A stretch of DNA of 64,000 nt, from contig QCUL01000003.1 of NCBI GenBank assembly GCA_003210755.1, positions 62,001 to 126,000 of the forward strand, in the 5' to 3' direction. The notes below the pieces were generated by a model. The model was given only the letters and a program-made list of their open reading frames with translations, was not told the DNA's origin and searched no databases. Shown piece by piece: positions 48,215 through 58,564 of this stretch (the stretch's first letter is position 1; every line of letters begins with the position of its first letter). The DNA comes from Synechococcus sp. AG-679-C18. Its GTDB lineage: Bacteria; Cyanobacteriota; Cyanobacteriia; PCC-6307; Cyanobiaceae. The translations under genes were made by a program, and so were the position numbers.

Positions 48215-48445
48215 CTAGTGTTCAATTTGTTTTGCTTGAAAATTCCACGTTTGTTCAGCTTCTAACCATAATTCCCATGTGTATCTGATTTTGTCTTGTA
48301 CTTCAAGAATTCCACCAAAGCCTGCTGGCGATGGGATGTATAGATCGGATAACTCTTGGCAAGCTTCACCATCCCTGGTGAAGATCCTTAAGACTTTTTT
48401 GCCAAGACGTGTTGATAGGTCTTGTTTCAGTTCATCAAGAGTCAT
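48215..48445 (-). CDS. Hypothetical protein, 76 aa
   Basis: Compact soluble protein (MTLDELKQDLSTRLGKKVLR, then GGILEVQDKIRYTWELWLEA). The composition and start (ATG, MTLDEL) look genuine. It resembles small conserved picocyanobacterial proteins of unknown function; no domain is recognised. Confidence 0.55.
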   Translation of the reverse strand: MTLDELKQDLSTRLGKKVLRIFTRDGEACQELSDLYIPSPAGFGGILEVQDKIRYTWELWLEAEQTWNFQAKQIEH

Positions 48446-48683
48446 TAATTGCTTTTATATGTGGACATTTTGAACTTGTTATCAATGCATTCCAGCATAG
48501 AATGAAAAATTGCTTTTTCTTTCAAGACTATGGAAGAAATAGTTTTAAATCTCGTCGTTGAAAGATCTCTGAACTTTCTTCAGAGCAGCGAGTCTCCTTC
48601 TTGTCATTATTAAATGGTAATAGATTTTCTATTGACACAAATAAGGATTTTAATTGAGTAACTAAATACCAATAATGCTTTAT

Positions 48684-49397
48684 TTATGTTAATGCTTGTG
48701 CTAAAACAGTTGTTAGTGCAGTGTCCACGCTAAGTATTCGATTTCCAAGATTTATTTTATTCGCAATGACGGATGTTGTTAAGTCAATTTCAAAAGGAAC
48801 AAAGCCCCCTTCTGGTCCTATGATGATCACTGCGGCTTGCGATTTCAGATTTTTTATTGATTTTTGGGAGTTTATATCAGTCAGATAACATTCACGATGA
48901 GCACATAATTTGGGTAATATATCCTCCACAAAAGGTCGGAATCGCTTGTATAGAATTACATCAGTCATAATAGTATCGCCTGATCTTTCCATACCGGTTT
49001 GTAGTGCATCTTGTATTTTTTCATTTTTAAGCAATGGACTTTGCCAATAACTTTTTTCAACTCTTGCGCTGTTTACTATATGTAATTTATGAACACCGAA
49101 TTCTGCGATAGTTCTTAATATTCGTCGTAACATTTTTGGCCTTGGGAGTGACAGTACAATGTCAAAGTTATGTCTCGACAATGGCTCTTTATTTAGAAAA
49201 ATATCCATTACAACTTTGTCGCTCTCAATTTTTTTAATAGTGCCATATCCTCTGTTTCCTCCTATTATTCCAACTTTTAGTTTATCACCAACCTTTGACT
49301 TTAAAACTGTCTGGATGTGATCAAATCGATGATCAGTGATTGAGACATTATTATCATTTATGCAAAAATCATTTTGTCTAAGGAGTATTATATTCAT
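48684..49397 (-). CDS. rsmE: 16S rRNA m3U1498 methyltransferase RsmE
   Basis: The SPOUT-class signature is clear: the C-terminal half has VIIIGPEGGFVPFEID and LGNRILSVDTALTTVLAQ (knot and SAM loop), with the earlier V-L-S-L-P-R-P-K-M segment. RsmE methylates N3 of U1498 in 16S rRNA. Length 237 is normal. It is divergent from the J-domain gene at 49648. Confidence 0.9.
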   Translation of the reverse strand: MNIILLRQNDFCINDNNVSITDHRFDHIQTVLKSKVGDKLKVGIIGGNRGYGTIKKIESDKVVMDIFLNKEPLSRHNFDIVLSLPRPKMLRRILRTIAEFGVHKLHIVNSARVEKSYWQSPLLKNEKIQDALQTGMERSGDTIMTDVILYKRFRPFVEDILPKLCAHRECYLTDINSQKSIKNLKSQAAVIIIGPEGGFVPFEIDLTTSVIANKINLGNRILSVDTALTTVLAQALT

Positions 49398-49647
49398 ACG
49401 TTCACATCCTTGATGATTACTCTATTTTGTCCGAACAATTTTCCAATCATTTTCCTATTACTTGAAATGATAATATTGTTTCCCAATTTCATCTCATTGT
49501 TTTTTGACTCATACGTGATGACGCGACTTTTTTGAGTTAACGTGTAGGATAGCATTCCTTGTTTGATTTGCTTCCCTTACTCTTTGCTTGGCTGATCGTA
49601 GTGAGACCATCATCTGTGATGTATGTCAATCGCCCCTTTACTAGCTG

Positions 49648-50442
49648 ATGGGGTTTGATCCTCGCTCCTGGTCTTCTTCAGCTGATCATCGCTGTTATCA
49701 GACGGTAACGACAAACATTGATGCACTTTTAGCTGAAAATGATTCTCTTCGTAGAGAGATCAAGTCATTAAATAGGCAACTCGATATTCTTATTCATCAA
49801 CAAAATAATCAAATTTATACCGATGAATCTAAACAACATAAACAGGAATCAACTCAACCGAAGAATATTACTTTTCATCATGTAGAACGTTGGGGTGAGG
49901 TGTTATCACTGCAAAAGGGTTGGGGTTCACTTCGGCTCAGTGAACTTGAGCTGTTGATCGGTGAACTGAATCGACAAAGTCTATTTCCTCAGTTGAATCT
50001 GCTGCAACGGTTGGATCAGCTTATGCCTGAACTTGGTACAGAATTATTTGCTGCTACTGGAGTTCCACTCACTAAAAAGCGTTGTGCAGTACATGCAGCA
50101 TTTGCTCTTTATGGCATTAGGGCATGTGAATGGCTTAATGAAGTTCCTCATCGGGTAGTACAAGACCTTCGAATGAACCGTAGAGGAAAGCAACAAAATC
50201 GTCGAACCCGTTCTGATCATCGAACTACCGATCGGAATCAAGGGTCTTACAGTGATTTTGATGGCTCTTGCGACCCAACTCGAATAAAGGCCTTCAGAGT
50301 ACTTGGGCTCGAAAATGGAGCATCGCTTCTATTGATAAAACAAGCTCATCGCCGTTTGGTTAAACTTCATCATCCTGATGTTGGCGGTTGTGCTGAATCT
50401 TTTCATGAAATTAATGATGCATACCACTTTTTAATTTCTTAA
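49648..50442 (+). CDS. J-domain protein with N-terminal coiled coil
   Basis: The N-terminus (LLAENDSLRREIKSLNRQLDIL) is a coiled coil. The C-terminal 60 residues form a J domain, with KAFRVLGLENGASLLLIKQA, the H-P-D motif (LHHPDVGG) and a final helix. A middle basic segment (NRRGKQQNRRTRSDHRT) links them. It is an Hsp70 co-chaperone with a specific client or assembly role; this layout is typical of cyanobacteria. Confidence 0.85.
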   Translation: MGFDPRSWSSSADHRCYQTVTTNIDALLAENDSLRREIKSLNRQLDILIHQQNNQIYTDESKQHKQESTQPKNITFHHVERWGEVLSLQKGWGSLRLSELELLIGELNRQSLFPQLNLLQRLDQLMPELGTELFAATGVPLTKKRCAVHAAFALYGIRACEWLNEVPHRVVQDLRMNRRGKQQNRRTRSDHRTTDRNQGSYSDFDGSCDPTRIKAFRVLGLENGASLLLIKQAHRRLVKLHHPDVGGCAESFHEINDAYHFLIS

Positions 50443-50543
50443 TAACATCTCTTGTATTGTTAAATTTAAAGTTTGGTTGTATTTTTGTCTTCACAGCCTA
50501 AATAGTTTCATTATTTTAAAAATTTAAATAATATCCTGCACTC

Positions 50544-50882
50544 TTAAAAGCGGCTTTTTCTATTTAATTTTTCCCAGGCATCGCTGTGACGAAAGGCTGG
50601 CCATGCCACAAAGTAATAAATGAATAATGGAAACAAGGAATATTCCGGATGCACATAAGATCCATAGATTAACCAGTAACCTCCTACTGCTATCGGAAGT
50701 GCTATTAGTCTTGGTCCATTCCCGTAATCGTCCTCCGCCCACCTAGCACTTAATGCCTTGCCTACAATCCAAGGCGATAAAAGCAAAAGGACAGCCCAAT
50801 GTATTATTAGTCGGTAGAGATTCCAAAAGGGTCTAAAGAATGATGAGGCAATTAGGAAAATAACTACGTATGGGAAAATCAA
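50544..50882 (-). CDS. Hypothetical membrane protein, 112 aa
   Basis: Three hydrophobic segments: MIFPYVVIFLIASSFF, IIHWAVLLLLSPWIVG and PLFIYYFVAWPAF. The polar end NRKSRF is probably cytoplasmic. No family recognised. Confidence 0.5.
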   Translation of the reverse strand: MIFPYVVIFLIASSFFRPFWNLYRLIIHWAVLLLLSPWIVGKALSARWAEDDYGNGPRLIALPIAVGGYWLIYGSYVHPEYSLFPLFIYYFVAWPAFRHSDAWEKLNRKSRF

Positions 50883-50975
50883 GGTTATTTATCGTTTTTA
50901 CCTATCATAGCGTTGTTTCAAGCTAGTTTCAAGTATGCTTCTTGAATTATCTGCAAATTTAATGTCCCTTCTTTT

Positions 50976-51113
50976 TCATTCATTGATTAGTGGTGATTCA
51001 TATTGATTCAGTAAGTCTAGTTCTCCATGTATCCATTCTCCATAGGCGGATTCAATCTCTTGGTCAGTTGCATAAATTAGCCACATCATGAAATAAGCAG
51101 GATCATCGAACAT
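50976..51113 (-). CDS. Small acidic protein, 45 aa
   Basis: The minus strand encodes MFDDPAYFMMWLIYATDQE followed by IESAYGEWIHGELDLL and a short end. It is acidic and aromatic-rich, with a good ATG. Short proteins of this style are typical of marine Synechococcus. No domain is known. Confidence 0.45.
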   Translation of the reverse strand: MFDDPAYFMMWLIYATDQEIESAYGEWIHGELDLLNQYESPLINE

Positions 51114-51555
51114 TTCAGTTTGCGATGTTTTATATACTATTTATAGCATTAATCATTGATTAATCCTTTTATTCCCATCAATACACAAGTCTGTATTTGT
51201 GTATTGCCACTTTAATTCTGTTCGCAATGCGAAGAAATTGTTCATATTGAGCATTTCTGTTTGGTCTTTTTAATCATTTTTTGCGTTTCTTGTTTTTATA
51301 ACACTTATAATTGTATTTGCTTCTTTCTTTATTTTTTTATTGTTTTCTTTTGAGTCTTTTACCTTTTCTTCATCATCTTTTTCACTGTCTGTTGATTCTG
51401 CCGTCTAATTTTGCTTTTGTTGATATCATATGATAGTTACTTTAGAGTTTTTTTAGTTTAATCTCAATTGAATCACTGGGTTTGCTCAGTAATTACTCAT
51501 TTATTATTGTTTCATTTAAGTGATCATTGGTTATGTAAATAATCTGTGAAATTCA

Positions 51556-51732
51556 ATGATTAGTAACGGACTTTATGGTGCAGCATTTTCGAAATCTGAA
51601 GCTATTAAACAGCGGAATGAGATCTCGCTTCTTCGTCAAGAATTTTCAGTTCTGAATCCGCGTATCCAAAAAAGTGAAGCTGTTAATTGGGCTATTGAAG
51701 CCTACTTTCGTGGGATTCGTATAAGTAGCTAA
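51556..51732 (+). CDS. Small hypothetical protein, 58 aa
   Basis: MISNGLYGAAFSKSEAIKQR continues through a helical, Arg/Glu-rich stretch to a YFRGIRISS end. The charge pattern and clean frame in an AT-rich stretch argue that it is real. Function unknown; it may be a small regulatory or adaptor protein. Confidence 0.5.
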   Translation: MISNGLYGAAFSKSEAIKQRNEISLLRQEFSVLNPRIQKSEAVNWAIEAYFRGIRISS

Positions 51733-51794
51733 GAACTTATTATTCTTTAGGATATCTTGCTTATCCGTTCATGACTTATTGAATAATGTTTTTT

Positions 51795-52337
51795 CTATTT
51801 TTTACTTGGGATCCAGTCTTCAATTTTCAAGTCTGATCGTTTTGTTAGACAGAAACAAGTTCCTGCATTACCACGACAGATCCTTAATGTGTCATCAAGA
51901 CTTGTAATTTCCAACCATGCTGGAAAAGTTTGATTTACATTTGCGAGTAATTTTGGTCTCCATCCATTTACTATAGTGGGACCTACCCATCCTCCTTTAA
52001 CAAACTTGACTCCAATTCGATGATCATTATCTACTGTTAGTTCTGCCTCTACAGTAATAACCGCTATATTTCCAACTGAACCTCGTAGTTTTAAAAGGTT
52101 AACAGCTCTTTGCCGTTGTGGATCTAGTACTTGCAAATTATCCAGCCAAGGAGCCTGCTTTAACCAAGGTTGTTTTGAGCTACTCCATTTCAGCTCCCAC
52201 ACTCCTTCAAGTAATTTTAGGTCTTCTTGTAAATTTACTTTTGTTTGAGCCTCAACGTCTTTGATCAATTTTGGAATATTTGTACTTTTAGGATCTGTTC
52301 TTAATACATTTAGTAATTCGTTTCTATTGTTCATCAC
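51795..52337 (-). CDS. Fibrillin/PAP-like lipid-associated protein
   Basis: The N-terminal helix and the block LEGVWELKWSSSKQPWL, then WLDNLQVLDPQRQRAVN, match the PAP/fibrillin (plastid lipid-associated) family, a lipocalin-like fold in cyanobacteria. About 180 residues is normal. It is thought to sit at the thylakoid surface and manage lipophilic molecules under stress. Its start overlaps the DUF427 gene end, so the two are cotranscribed. Confidence 0.72.
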   Translation of the reverse strand: MMNNRNELLNVLRTDPKSTNIPKLIKDVEAQTKVNLQEDLKLLEGVWELKWSSSKQPWLKQAPWLDNLQVLDPQRQRAVNLLKLRGSVGNIAVITVEAELTVDNDHRIGVKFVKGGWVGPTIVNGWRPKLLANVNQTFPAWLEITSLDDTLRICRGNAGTCFCLTKRSDLKIEDWIPSKK

Positions 52338-52819
52338 ACTAACTCCGGATGGTTTGGATCGCCTTTAAAAGGACCATACACCCAGCTTGTAATCCATCCA
52401 CCATAAAAGTTTCCGGGTTGTGCTGTTACGGGTTCGCCTTCAAGGACGCAAGAATCTACCAATCTTGGGTAGAGGCTTATCCAGTCTTTGATGGCTTGAT
52501 AACGTTCAGATGGCTTTGAATAGCTCCATCCCGCACGGATTCTTTGTCTATCTCCATTGGACATACTTAAATTCCAATATGAAGCTACACCTTTCCACTC
52601 GCAAAATGATGTTGGTCCCGTTGTTTTGTGGATTGTTCCATTTCGAAATGCATTAGGGTTGATGTAAATTGTTGGTGGGTGGAATGTTTCACAGATTCGA
52701 GCATATCGAGTATCTGTAGCAATTACTTCTCCACCAATTTCTACTATCACTGATCCATTTACTATTTCTATTAAAGGTGGTCTGGGATAATCTACAACAT
52801 TTTCTTTTTTAGGCTTCAT
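52334..52819 (-). CDS. DUF427 family protein
   Basis: Start at ATG 52819 (MKPKKENVVDYPRPPLIEIV); the upstream extension to 52927 looks untranslated. The core reads SVIVEIGGEVIATDTRYA, FCEWKGVASYWNL and then a long GWSY-like stretch, matching DUF427 (a small beta-rich fold). Function unknown. It is cotranscribed with the fibrillin-like gene. Confidence 0.8.
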   Translation of the reverse strand: MKPKKENVVDYPRPPLIEIVNGSVIVEIGGEVIATDTRYARICETFHPPTIYINPNAFRNGTIHKTTGPTSFCEWKGVASYWNLSMSNGDRQRIRAGWSYSKPSERYQAIKDWISLYPRLVDSCVLEGEPVTAQPGNFYGGWITSWVYGPFKGDPNHPELV

Positions 52820-53038
52820 TTTGTCTTTAAGTGAAATTTTCTTATGTTTGATTCTAGTGATATTCAGGCATTGGTGCGTACCTTCTGGTTTTCTCTTATT
52901 GCTTGCTTGTGTGTTGTTATGATTCAATTGTAATATTCTGCTTATGTTTGGATTGATCCTATTTGAATTTTGCTATATTTTGGCGGTTTTAATATTTTTC
53001 ATCTATTGAGAGTAGCTCACTGCCAATATCCTTACTTG

Positions 53039-55498
53039 TTATTCCTCCTGTTTTAATGCTTCTTTTTGTATTCTCTTGATTCGCTCTAAGAGTGATTCGT
53101 TGCTCATTCTTGAACCTAGTCTTTCCACTAATAATGGGAAGGCTAATGGTGTTGGTCTTGGAGTTGAGGCGTGGATTACTTCTCCTTTTCTCATTCGATT
53201 CAGCGCTTCTTTTAAACGTGGTAATTCAAGTTGTTCATTAAGGACTTCTTCATGAGCTTGTTTAAGCAATCGATTGTTTGGTTCATGTCTAATAAATACA
53301 TCAAATAGCAGTGAACCACTGATCTGTAATTGTCCTGTGCTTTTGTTTTGTCCTGGAAAACCTTGTGTAACCAACCCAGATATTTTAGCAATACTCCTGA
53401 ATCTTCGCTTGCATAATTCCGAAAGATTCAGAGCTTGTTCTAAATCTTCTTCTAATTCTTCATTACAGAGCAGTCCATCAATTTCATCATTTACAAGTTT
53501 CTCAAATGGATAACCTCGTGGAGCCAGTAGCTCAAATCCATAATCATTTACGGACACTGTAATTGTTCCTTTTTCGATCCGTGTAAACCGAGTTGCGAAC
53601 AAAAATCCTAACCCTTCATGAACGAATCGACCCTCAAATGGATAGACGTAAAGGTGGCTGCCTTCTCGTGTTTGGCATGTTTCAATCAGAAGTTGGTCAG
53701 CTTTGGGTAATGTAGATAGTTCATTTTGTCGGTGAAATAGTGGTTCTAATGCCTTTAGTTCTGGTGTGTCCAGCTCATTTCGGCTTGCTCTTGCCACCTC
53801 ATTACGAAGCTGATGAGTCAGTAGATCTGAGAGTGCCATCTGCCCTCCGCTCCATGCGGGTATGGTTTTGCTTTTCCGTTTACTCGCTTTTACATAAGCT
53901 GTCATATCTCGAAGCCGAATGAATTCCAATTGCCTTCCTGCAAAAAAGAATATGTCTTTTGTTTTTAGTTGACTTATAAATGTTTCTTCAACGTGACCTA
54001 TTATTGATCCGCGAACAAAACGCACGCTTATTGCTGTGTTTGATGTAATTGTACCGATGTTTAAGCGGTGTAATCGTGCGATTGTTTTTTGCTTCACTAC
54101 GAGTCGTTCATTAATATCTCGTTCAAGTTTTCTATATCTCTCATAAGCACCAAGGCATTCTCCGCCTTCTTCCAGAAATTTCAGACACCAGTGCCAATCA
54201 TTGTCTCTGATTTTTTCATAGGTGGCTGTATTTTTTACACTTTTAAGCAGCTCCTCTGGTTTGAAGCCTGGTCCACAAGCCAAGGTCGTGAGATGTTGCA
54301 GTAAAACATCCAAGGGCATCAATGGTGGTCGGCGTTCCTCGACGAGCCCTTCTGAAAGCCCTCTTCGTACTGCACTCAACTCAAGCAGCTCTAACGCATT
54401 GGTTGGCATAAATATCATCTGTGATCTACCGCCAGGAAGATGCGCTGATCGGCCTGCTCTTTGCAATAGCCGTGCAAGATTTTTAGGCGAGCCGATTTGG
54501 ACGACTCGTTCTACGGGCTGGAAGTCGACCCCAAGATCCAGTGAGCTTGTGCAGACCACCCATAGCAGTTCTCCGCTCTTCACTCTCGCTTCGATTGCTT
54601 CTCTTTCCTGTCGATCGAGTGCGCTGTGATGCAACGCCAGCAATCCTTCCATTTCTGGGCACGCGAAACGTAAACACTGGAACCACCGTTCAGCTTGGTT
54701 TCGCGTATTTGTGAACAGCAGTGTGCTGATGTTTGGGTCTAGTTTTCCAACCAGCTCGTCGTATCGGCGTAAACCTAGATGACCACCCCAGGGAAACCCA
54801 TCGATATCGTCGGGAAGGATGCTGGTCACTTCCAGGGAGCGGCTGGTTCCGCCAGCGATGATCACCGGTTCGTCTTCACCAAAGTTGTTTCCATGGGCGT
54901 GGCGTGTTGCAGTCGCCAGATTTCCGATCGTTGCGCTAATGGCCCACGTTTGTAGTTTTGAATTGTTTTGTCGCAGCCAGCTCACTGCTAATTCTGTTTG
55001 AGTTCCGCGTTTGCTTCCCAGTAATTCGTGCCACTCATCAAGAATGACAGTCTTTAGATTTTTGAAAAGCTGTTCGGTATGCCGCCCAGCAAGCAATACG
55101 CATAACGATTCTGGTGTTGTGATCAGGATCTGAGGTGGTGTCTTGACTTGGCGGTTGCGATCAGCAGTTCTGGTGTCTCCGTTGCGGATTCCTACCTGCA
55201 GCGGCCATTGCATTGTTTGTATGGGTTCTTCAATCGCCACTGCAAGATCACGGCTTAGTGCCCTTAAAGGAGTGATGTAGAGAAGCTGTATCCCCGTTTC
55301 AGATGTGCTCTGCAGCATCCTGGCGATCGGTCCCATGGTTGCTGCATAGGTTTTACCTGAGCCGGTGGGAACTTGAATTAATCCAGAGCGCCCAGCTAAA
55401 TGGGCTTCCCAGGTTTTTTCCTGGAAAGTCAGTGGGGTCCAGCTTTTGTAGGTGAACCAATCTCGGATTGGTTTCAGCCAAGTGGCTGAGGTGGTCAT
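53039..55498 (-). CDS. Ligase-associated DEXH-box (Lhr-like) helicase
   Basis: The 819-residue SF2 helicase has motif I PTGSGKT, a DEWHELLGSKRGTQTE motif II, motif III SATIGN, a second RecA domain with STLLFTNTRNQAERWF and QRAGRSAHLPGG, and a long Lhr-type C-terminal region. It is part of the exonuclease-ligase-helicase repair operon: its ATG overlaps the ligase stop codon by four bases, so they are translationally coupled. Its proposed role is 3'-5' DNA/RNA unwinding in DNA damage repair. Confidence 0.92.
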   Translation of the reverse strand: MTTSATWLKPIRDWFTYKSWTPLTFQEKTWEAHLAGRSGLIQVPTGSGKTYAATMGPIARMLQSTSETGIQLLYITPLRALSRDLAVAIEEPIQTMQWPLQVGIRNGDTRTADRNRQVKTPPQILITTPESLCVLLAGRHTEQLFKNLKTVILDEWHELLGSKRGTQTELAVSWLRQNNSKLQTWAISATIGNLATATRHAHGNNFGEDEPVIIAGGTSRSLEVTSILPDDIDGFPWGGHLGLRRYDELVGKLDPNISTLLFTNTRNQAERWFQCLRFACPEMEGLLALHHSALDRQEREAIEARVKSGELLWVVCTSSLDLGVDFQPVERVVQIGSPKNLARLLQRAGRSAHLPGGRSQMIFMPTNALELLELSAVRRGLSEGLVEERRPPLMPLDVLLQHLTTLACGPGFKPEELLKSVKNTATYEKIRDNDWHWCLKFLEEGGECLGAYERYRKLERDINERLVVKQKTIARLHRLNIGTITSNTAISVRFVRGSIIGHVEETFISQLKTKDIFFFAGRQLEFIRLRDMTAYVKASKRKSKTIPAWSGGQMALSDLLTHQLRNEVARASRNELDTPELKALEPLFHRQNELSTLPKADQLLIETCQTREGSHLYVYPFEGRFVHEGLGFLFATRFTRIEKGTITVSVNDYGFELLAPRGYPFEKLVNDEIDGLLCNEELEEDLEQALNLSELCKRRFRSIAKISGLVTQGFPGQNKSTGQLQISGSLLFDVFIRHEPNNRLLKQAHEEVLNEQLELPRLKEALNRMRKGEVIHASTPRPTPLAFPLLVERLGSRMSNESLLERIKRIQKEALKQEE

Positions 55499-57202
55499 TG
55501 CACCTCTCTGTCCTGAGGTCTCAGCAATTCACGTGCGCTAGCCAGGCTGTCAGCGCTTTCACTGTCACGGTCATGTCGCCAACGCAAGATTCTCGGGAAT
55601 CGAACCGCCAGACCGCATTTATGACGTTTTGAGAGTTGAATTCCCTCAAAACCGATCTCAAATACCAGCTCAGGTTTGACCTTTCTTGTGGGCCCGTATC
55701 GTTCGCTGGTATGACGGCGGATCCAGCGATCTAGTTCGAGAATTTCCGTGTCCTTTAAACCTGAATAAGCCTTGGCGAACGTCACCAATTGATGCTCTTC
55801 TGGATTCGCCGCACTTCGGTTCCAGAGTGCGAATGTGTAATCAGTAAACAAATTGGCACGCCTGCCGCTGCCGGCCTGGGCATAGATCAACACTGCGTCG
55901 AGGGTCATCGGTTCCAACTTGTGCTTCCACCAGTACCCCCTTTTGCGGCCTGCCAGATAGGGAGATTCTCGTTGCTTGAGCATCAGTCCTTCGGCACCAC
56001 CCTCTCCTGCTTTTTGGCGTAGCGGTTCCAATTGTTCCCAGCTCGTTAGGTATTCACCACCGCTGCGTTTCATCCTCCAGCTTTGATCTCCTTTGAAGGT
56101 CTTGCAGATCACTTCCAAGTGTTTGAGGCGTTGATGAAGCTGGTAAGAACGCAGATCTTCACCCTTGTGTTCAAGTACGTCATAAGCCACGAATTGCACT
56201 GGGCAGTCACTTCTGAGGCTCGCTCCCACCCGTTTGCGGCCCAGGCGTCGTTGCAAGCTTGAGAAAGGTAGAGGTCGCTGTTCGTTGTGTTTCCAGCAGA
56301 TCACCTCCCCGTCCAACACCGTATCAACTGGTATTTCCTCTGCCATTTCAATCAGTTCTGGAAAGCTCTCATTAATAAGTTCTTCCCCCCCGGCTCCAGA
56401 GGTAAAGCCCATTGCGTCGCCTGATGAGCTGCCCGCGGATGCCATCCCACTTCCATTCAACCCACCACTGTTCTGGAGGTTGATCCATCAATTTTTCTGC
56501 CTGCACGGGGCTTGCTAGAAAAAAGGGGTAAGGAATTGCTCCTCTGTCTTTTCGTTTCTCTGCAGCAGGGGATGTAAGTCGGGCAAACCATTCCGGTTCG
56601 GTTTCGACCCCCCCCATCAATCGTTCGAGGATGAGAGTTTCTTCGAGAGAAAAAGCTTTTGCCACAGCTTTGACTACAAGGCCGCGAGCAACCCCAATTC
56701 GAAATCCTCCTGTCAGCAATTTGTTGAACAGAAAATGCCGCCGCTCTGGCAATGCCAACCACACGGACACCATTGCCTTGTGTTGTACATCTTCTTCGCT
56801 GCTCGCCAGAGCTGGCAGCAGGATGTCCATCCACCAGTGCAGCGGTTGGGATTCAATAATGGATTCAATTAGATGTCTGACTCGCGTATCACTGATATCT
56901 GGCGGGGTCTTGACTTGATTGCGTAACTGTGGCCATAGCAGACACACCGTTTCTGCTGAATCACCCACATGACTGTGACAGTCTTCAAACAACCAATCGG
57001 GAATGGCAACGCTGGCCTGAAGAATGGCCCGCAGCTTTCGTCCTGTGATCAGTCTCCGTCTTCGCTCACCAAGTAGCAGTGCAAGGGCCCAACTGCCGTC
57101 TGCAGGTTGTACTTCGCTGAGATAAGTGGCTAGCAAATCGATTTTGCGGCTGGTGCCGCTGCTGCGATCTAGGGCGTCAAACAGCTCAGCGAAACCCTCC
57201 AA
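55495..57202 (-). pseudogene. ATP-dependent DNA ligase, frameshifted at a G7 run
   Basis: Two frames together make a ligase of about 570 residues. The 5' frame (57202-56372, TTG start MEGFAELFDALDRS) includes the adenylation motif E-W-K-W-D-G-I-R and ends LYLWSRGGRTY. The 3' frame resumes at EELINESFPELIEMAEEIP, with VLDGEVICW, GLMLKQRESPY and WWKHKLEP. The break falls in a run of seven G (56385-56391 on the plus strand as C); six G would restore W-S-R-G-E-E-L-I-N. It could be a real inactivation, a sequencing error, or a slippage site. This is the LigC-type ligase of the repair operon. Confidence 0.82.
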
Positions 57203-57261
57203 AGTTCAGGCCCTTTGATGGTTGACAAACATGGTTACTGTCCAGAATCGCAGAAACTAGG

Positions 57262-58239
57262 TCAAGCAAGCAGAGAGAGGGGGGAAGCGTCGATGCCCTC
57301 CACCTCTTTCAGGTAGCGCGCGAGTACATCGTTCTGGCCGTGGGTTACATAAACACGCTGAGCGCCGCTTTCTTTCACTGTTCGAATGAGGCCCTCCCAA
57401 TCGGAGTGATCGCTAAGTACGAAGCCACGTTGATACCCCTTACGTCGTCGGGCACCACGGACTGCCATCCAGCCCGAAGCGAAAGCAGTTTGGGGAGCTT
57501 TGAAGCGGCGCATCCAGCTGGAGCGATGGGCAGATGGTGGAGCTAAAATGAGGCGTCCGGCGAGGGGATCAGTGCGCGGCAGCTCACTGACAGGTCGGCT
57601 TGGAACCATGGGGACATCGGCGGAACGGTAGTGACGAGTCACAGTTTCCACGGCCCCATGGAGAAGCACTTCTTCTTCAACTCCGATGGCGTGTAGTTCT
57701 GCTAGCAAACGCTGCGCTTTTCCAAATGCGTAACAGAACAGCAGCGATGGACGCGTCCGATCACCCTGCCACCAGTCTTTGATCTGCTCAGCGATCCGCA
57801 TACCTGGTTGCCAGTTGTAGATGGGTAGCGCGAAGGTGGCCTCAGTGATTAATACATTGCACGGCACGATTTCGAAAGGTTCACAGCTGGGATCAGGGCA
57901 ACGTTTGTAATCTCCTGTGACGACCCAAACCTCATTGTCAACCACCAGTCGAACTTGAGCAGAACCAAGAACATGCCCTGCACTGTGAAATGACACACAG
58001 GCCTGATTCAGCCAGAACTCCTGGCGATAGGCCATTGGATGCAAATTGATGTCACGCCCCAAGCGCTGCCGGAGCACACCTTCACTTTGATCAACAGCCC
58101 AGTACTCACCACATCCAGGCCTGGCGTGATCGGCATGGGCGTGCGTAATTAATGCTCGGGGTACAGGTTTTAAGGGGTCAATCCAGGCATCAGCCGCTCT
58201 GCAATACAAACCCTTATCAGTGTGCTCAAGAACTTGCAT
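57262..58239 (-). CDS. Ligase-associated DNA exonuclease (metallo-beta-lactamase fold)
   Basis: The metallo-beta-lactamase signature HAHADHARPG, the late GLIRTVKESGAQRVYVTHGQ stretch and a beta-CASP-like core identify the exonuclease of the ligase-associated repair cluster. It should process DNA 3' or 5' ends before ligation. It is first in the operon, 59 bp upstream of the ligase start. Length 325 is typical. Confidence 0.9.
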   Translation of the reverse strand: MQVLEHTDKGLYCRAADAWIDPLKPVPRALITHAHADHARPGCGEYWAVDQSEGVLRQRLGRDINLHPMAYRQEFWLNQACVSFHSAGHVLGSAQVRLVVDNEVWVVTGDYKRCPDPSCEPFEIVPCNVLITEATFALPIYNWQPGMRIAEQIKDWWQGDRTRPSLLFCYAFGKAQRLLAELHAIGVEEEVLLHGAVETVTRHYRSADVPMVPSRPVSELPRTDPLAGRLILAPPSAHRSSWMRRFKAPQTAFASGWMAVRGARRRKGYQRGFVLSDHSDWEGLIRTVKESGAQRVYVTHGQNDVLARYLKEVEGIDASPLSLLA

Positions 58240-58564
58240 ACACCAACTCTGGCAAGTTCTCTGTCTGATCTGTGGTCTTTGCTCTTAGGTGGCTGATTGA
58301 TTTGAAGCAGGTGGTCAACATCCTCATTGAACAAGTATGAGTTGATGAGTTGGCACGAGTTAGGATTTATGTTGGCAATGTTCATCAATGAATTTAGTCT
58401 TTAATTTACTTTAATCATTTTCATCCCCTTGTCATGGTCTTTTTGATGGTTGCTAAATCTTTAATAGAGATATGAACAGCTTGGTAATCTAAGGATGGAT
58501 ACGCCTATTCGTTGACTTGATGATTGATATGTCAATCATGAGAAAAAGAGATCAGATAGAGGCT
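58240..58564. other. Intergenic gap between repair operon and nadA
   Basis: About 325 bases. A minus-strand frame (58170-58388) overlaps the exonuclease start and has no domain. No gene was seen. Confidence 0.45.

Noticed and set aside
58170-58388. 72-codon minus-strand frame before the exonuclease gene
   Set aside because: Overlaps the exonuclease start in another frame, without features.
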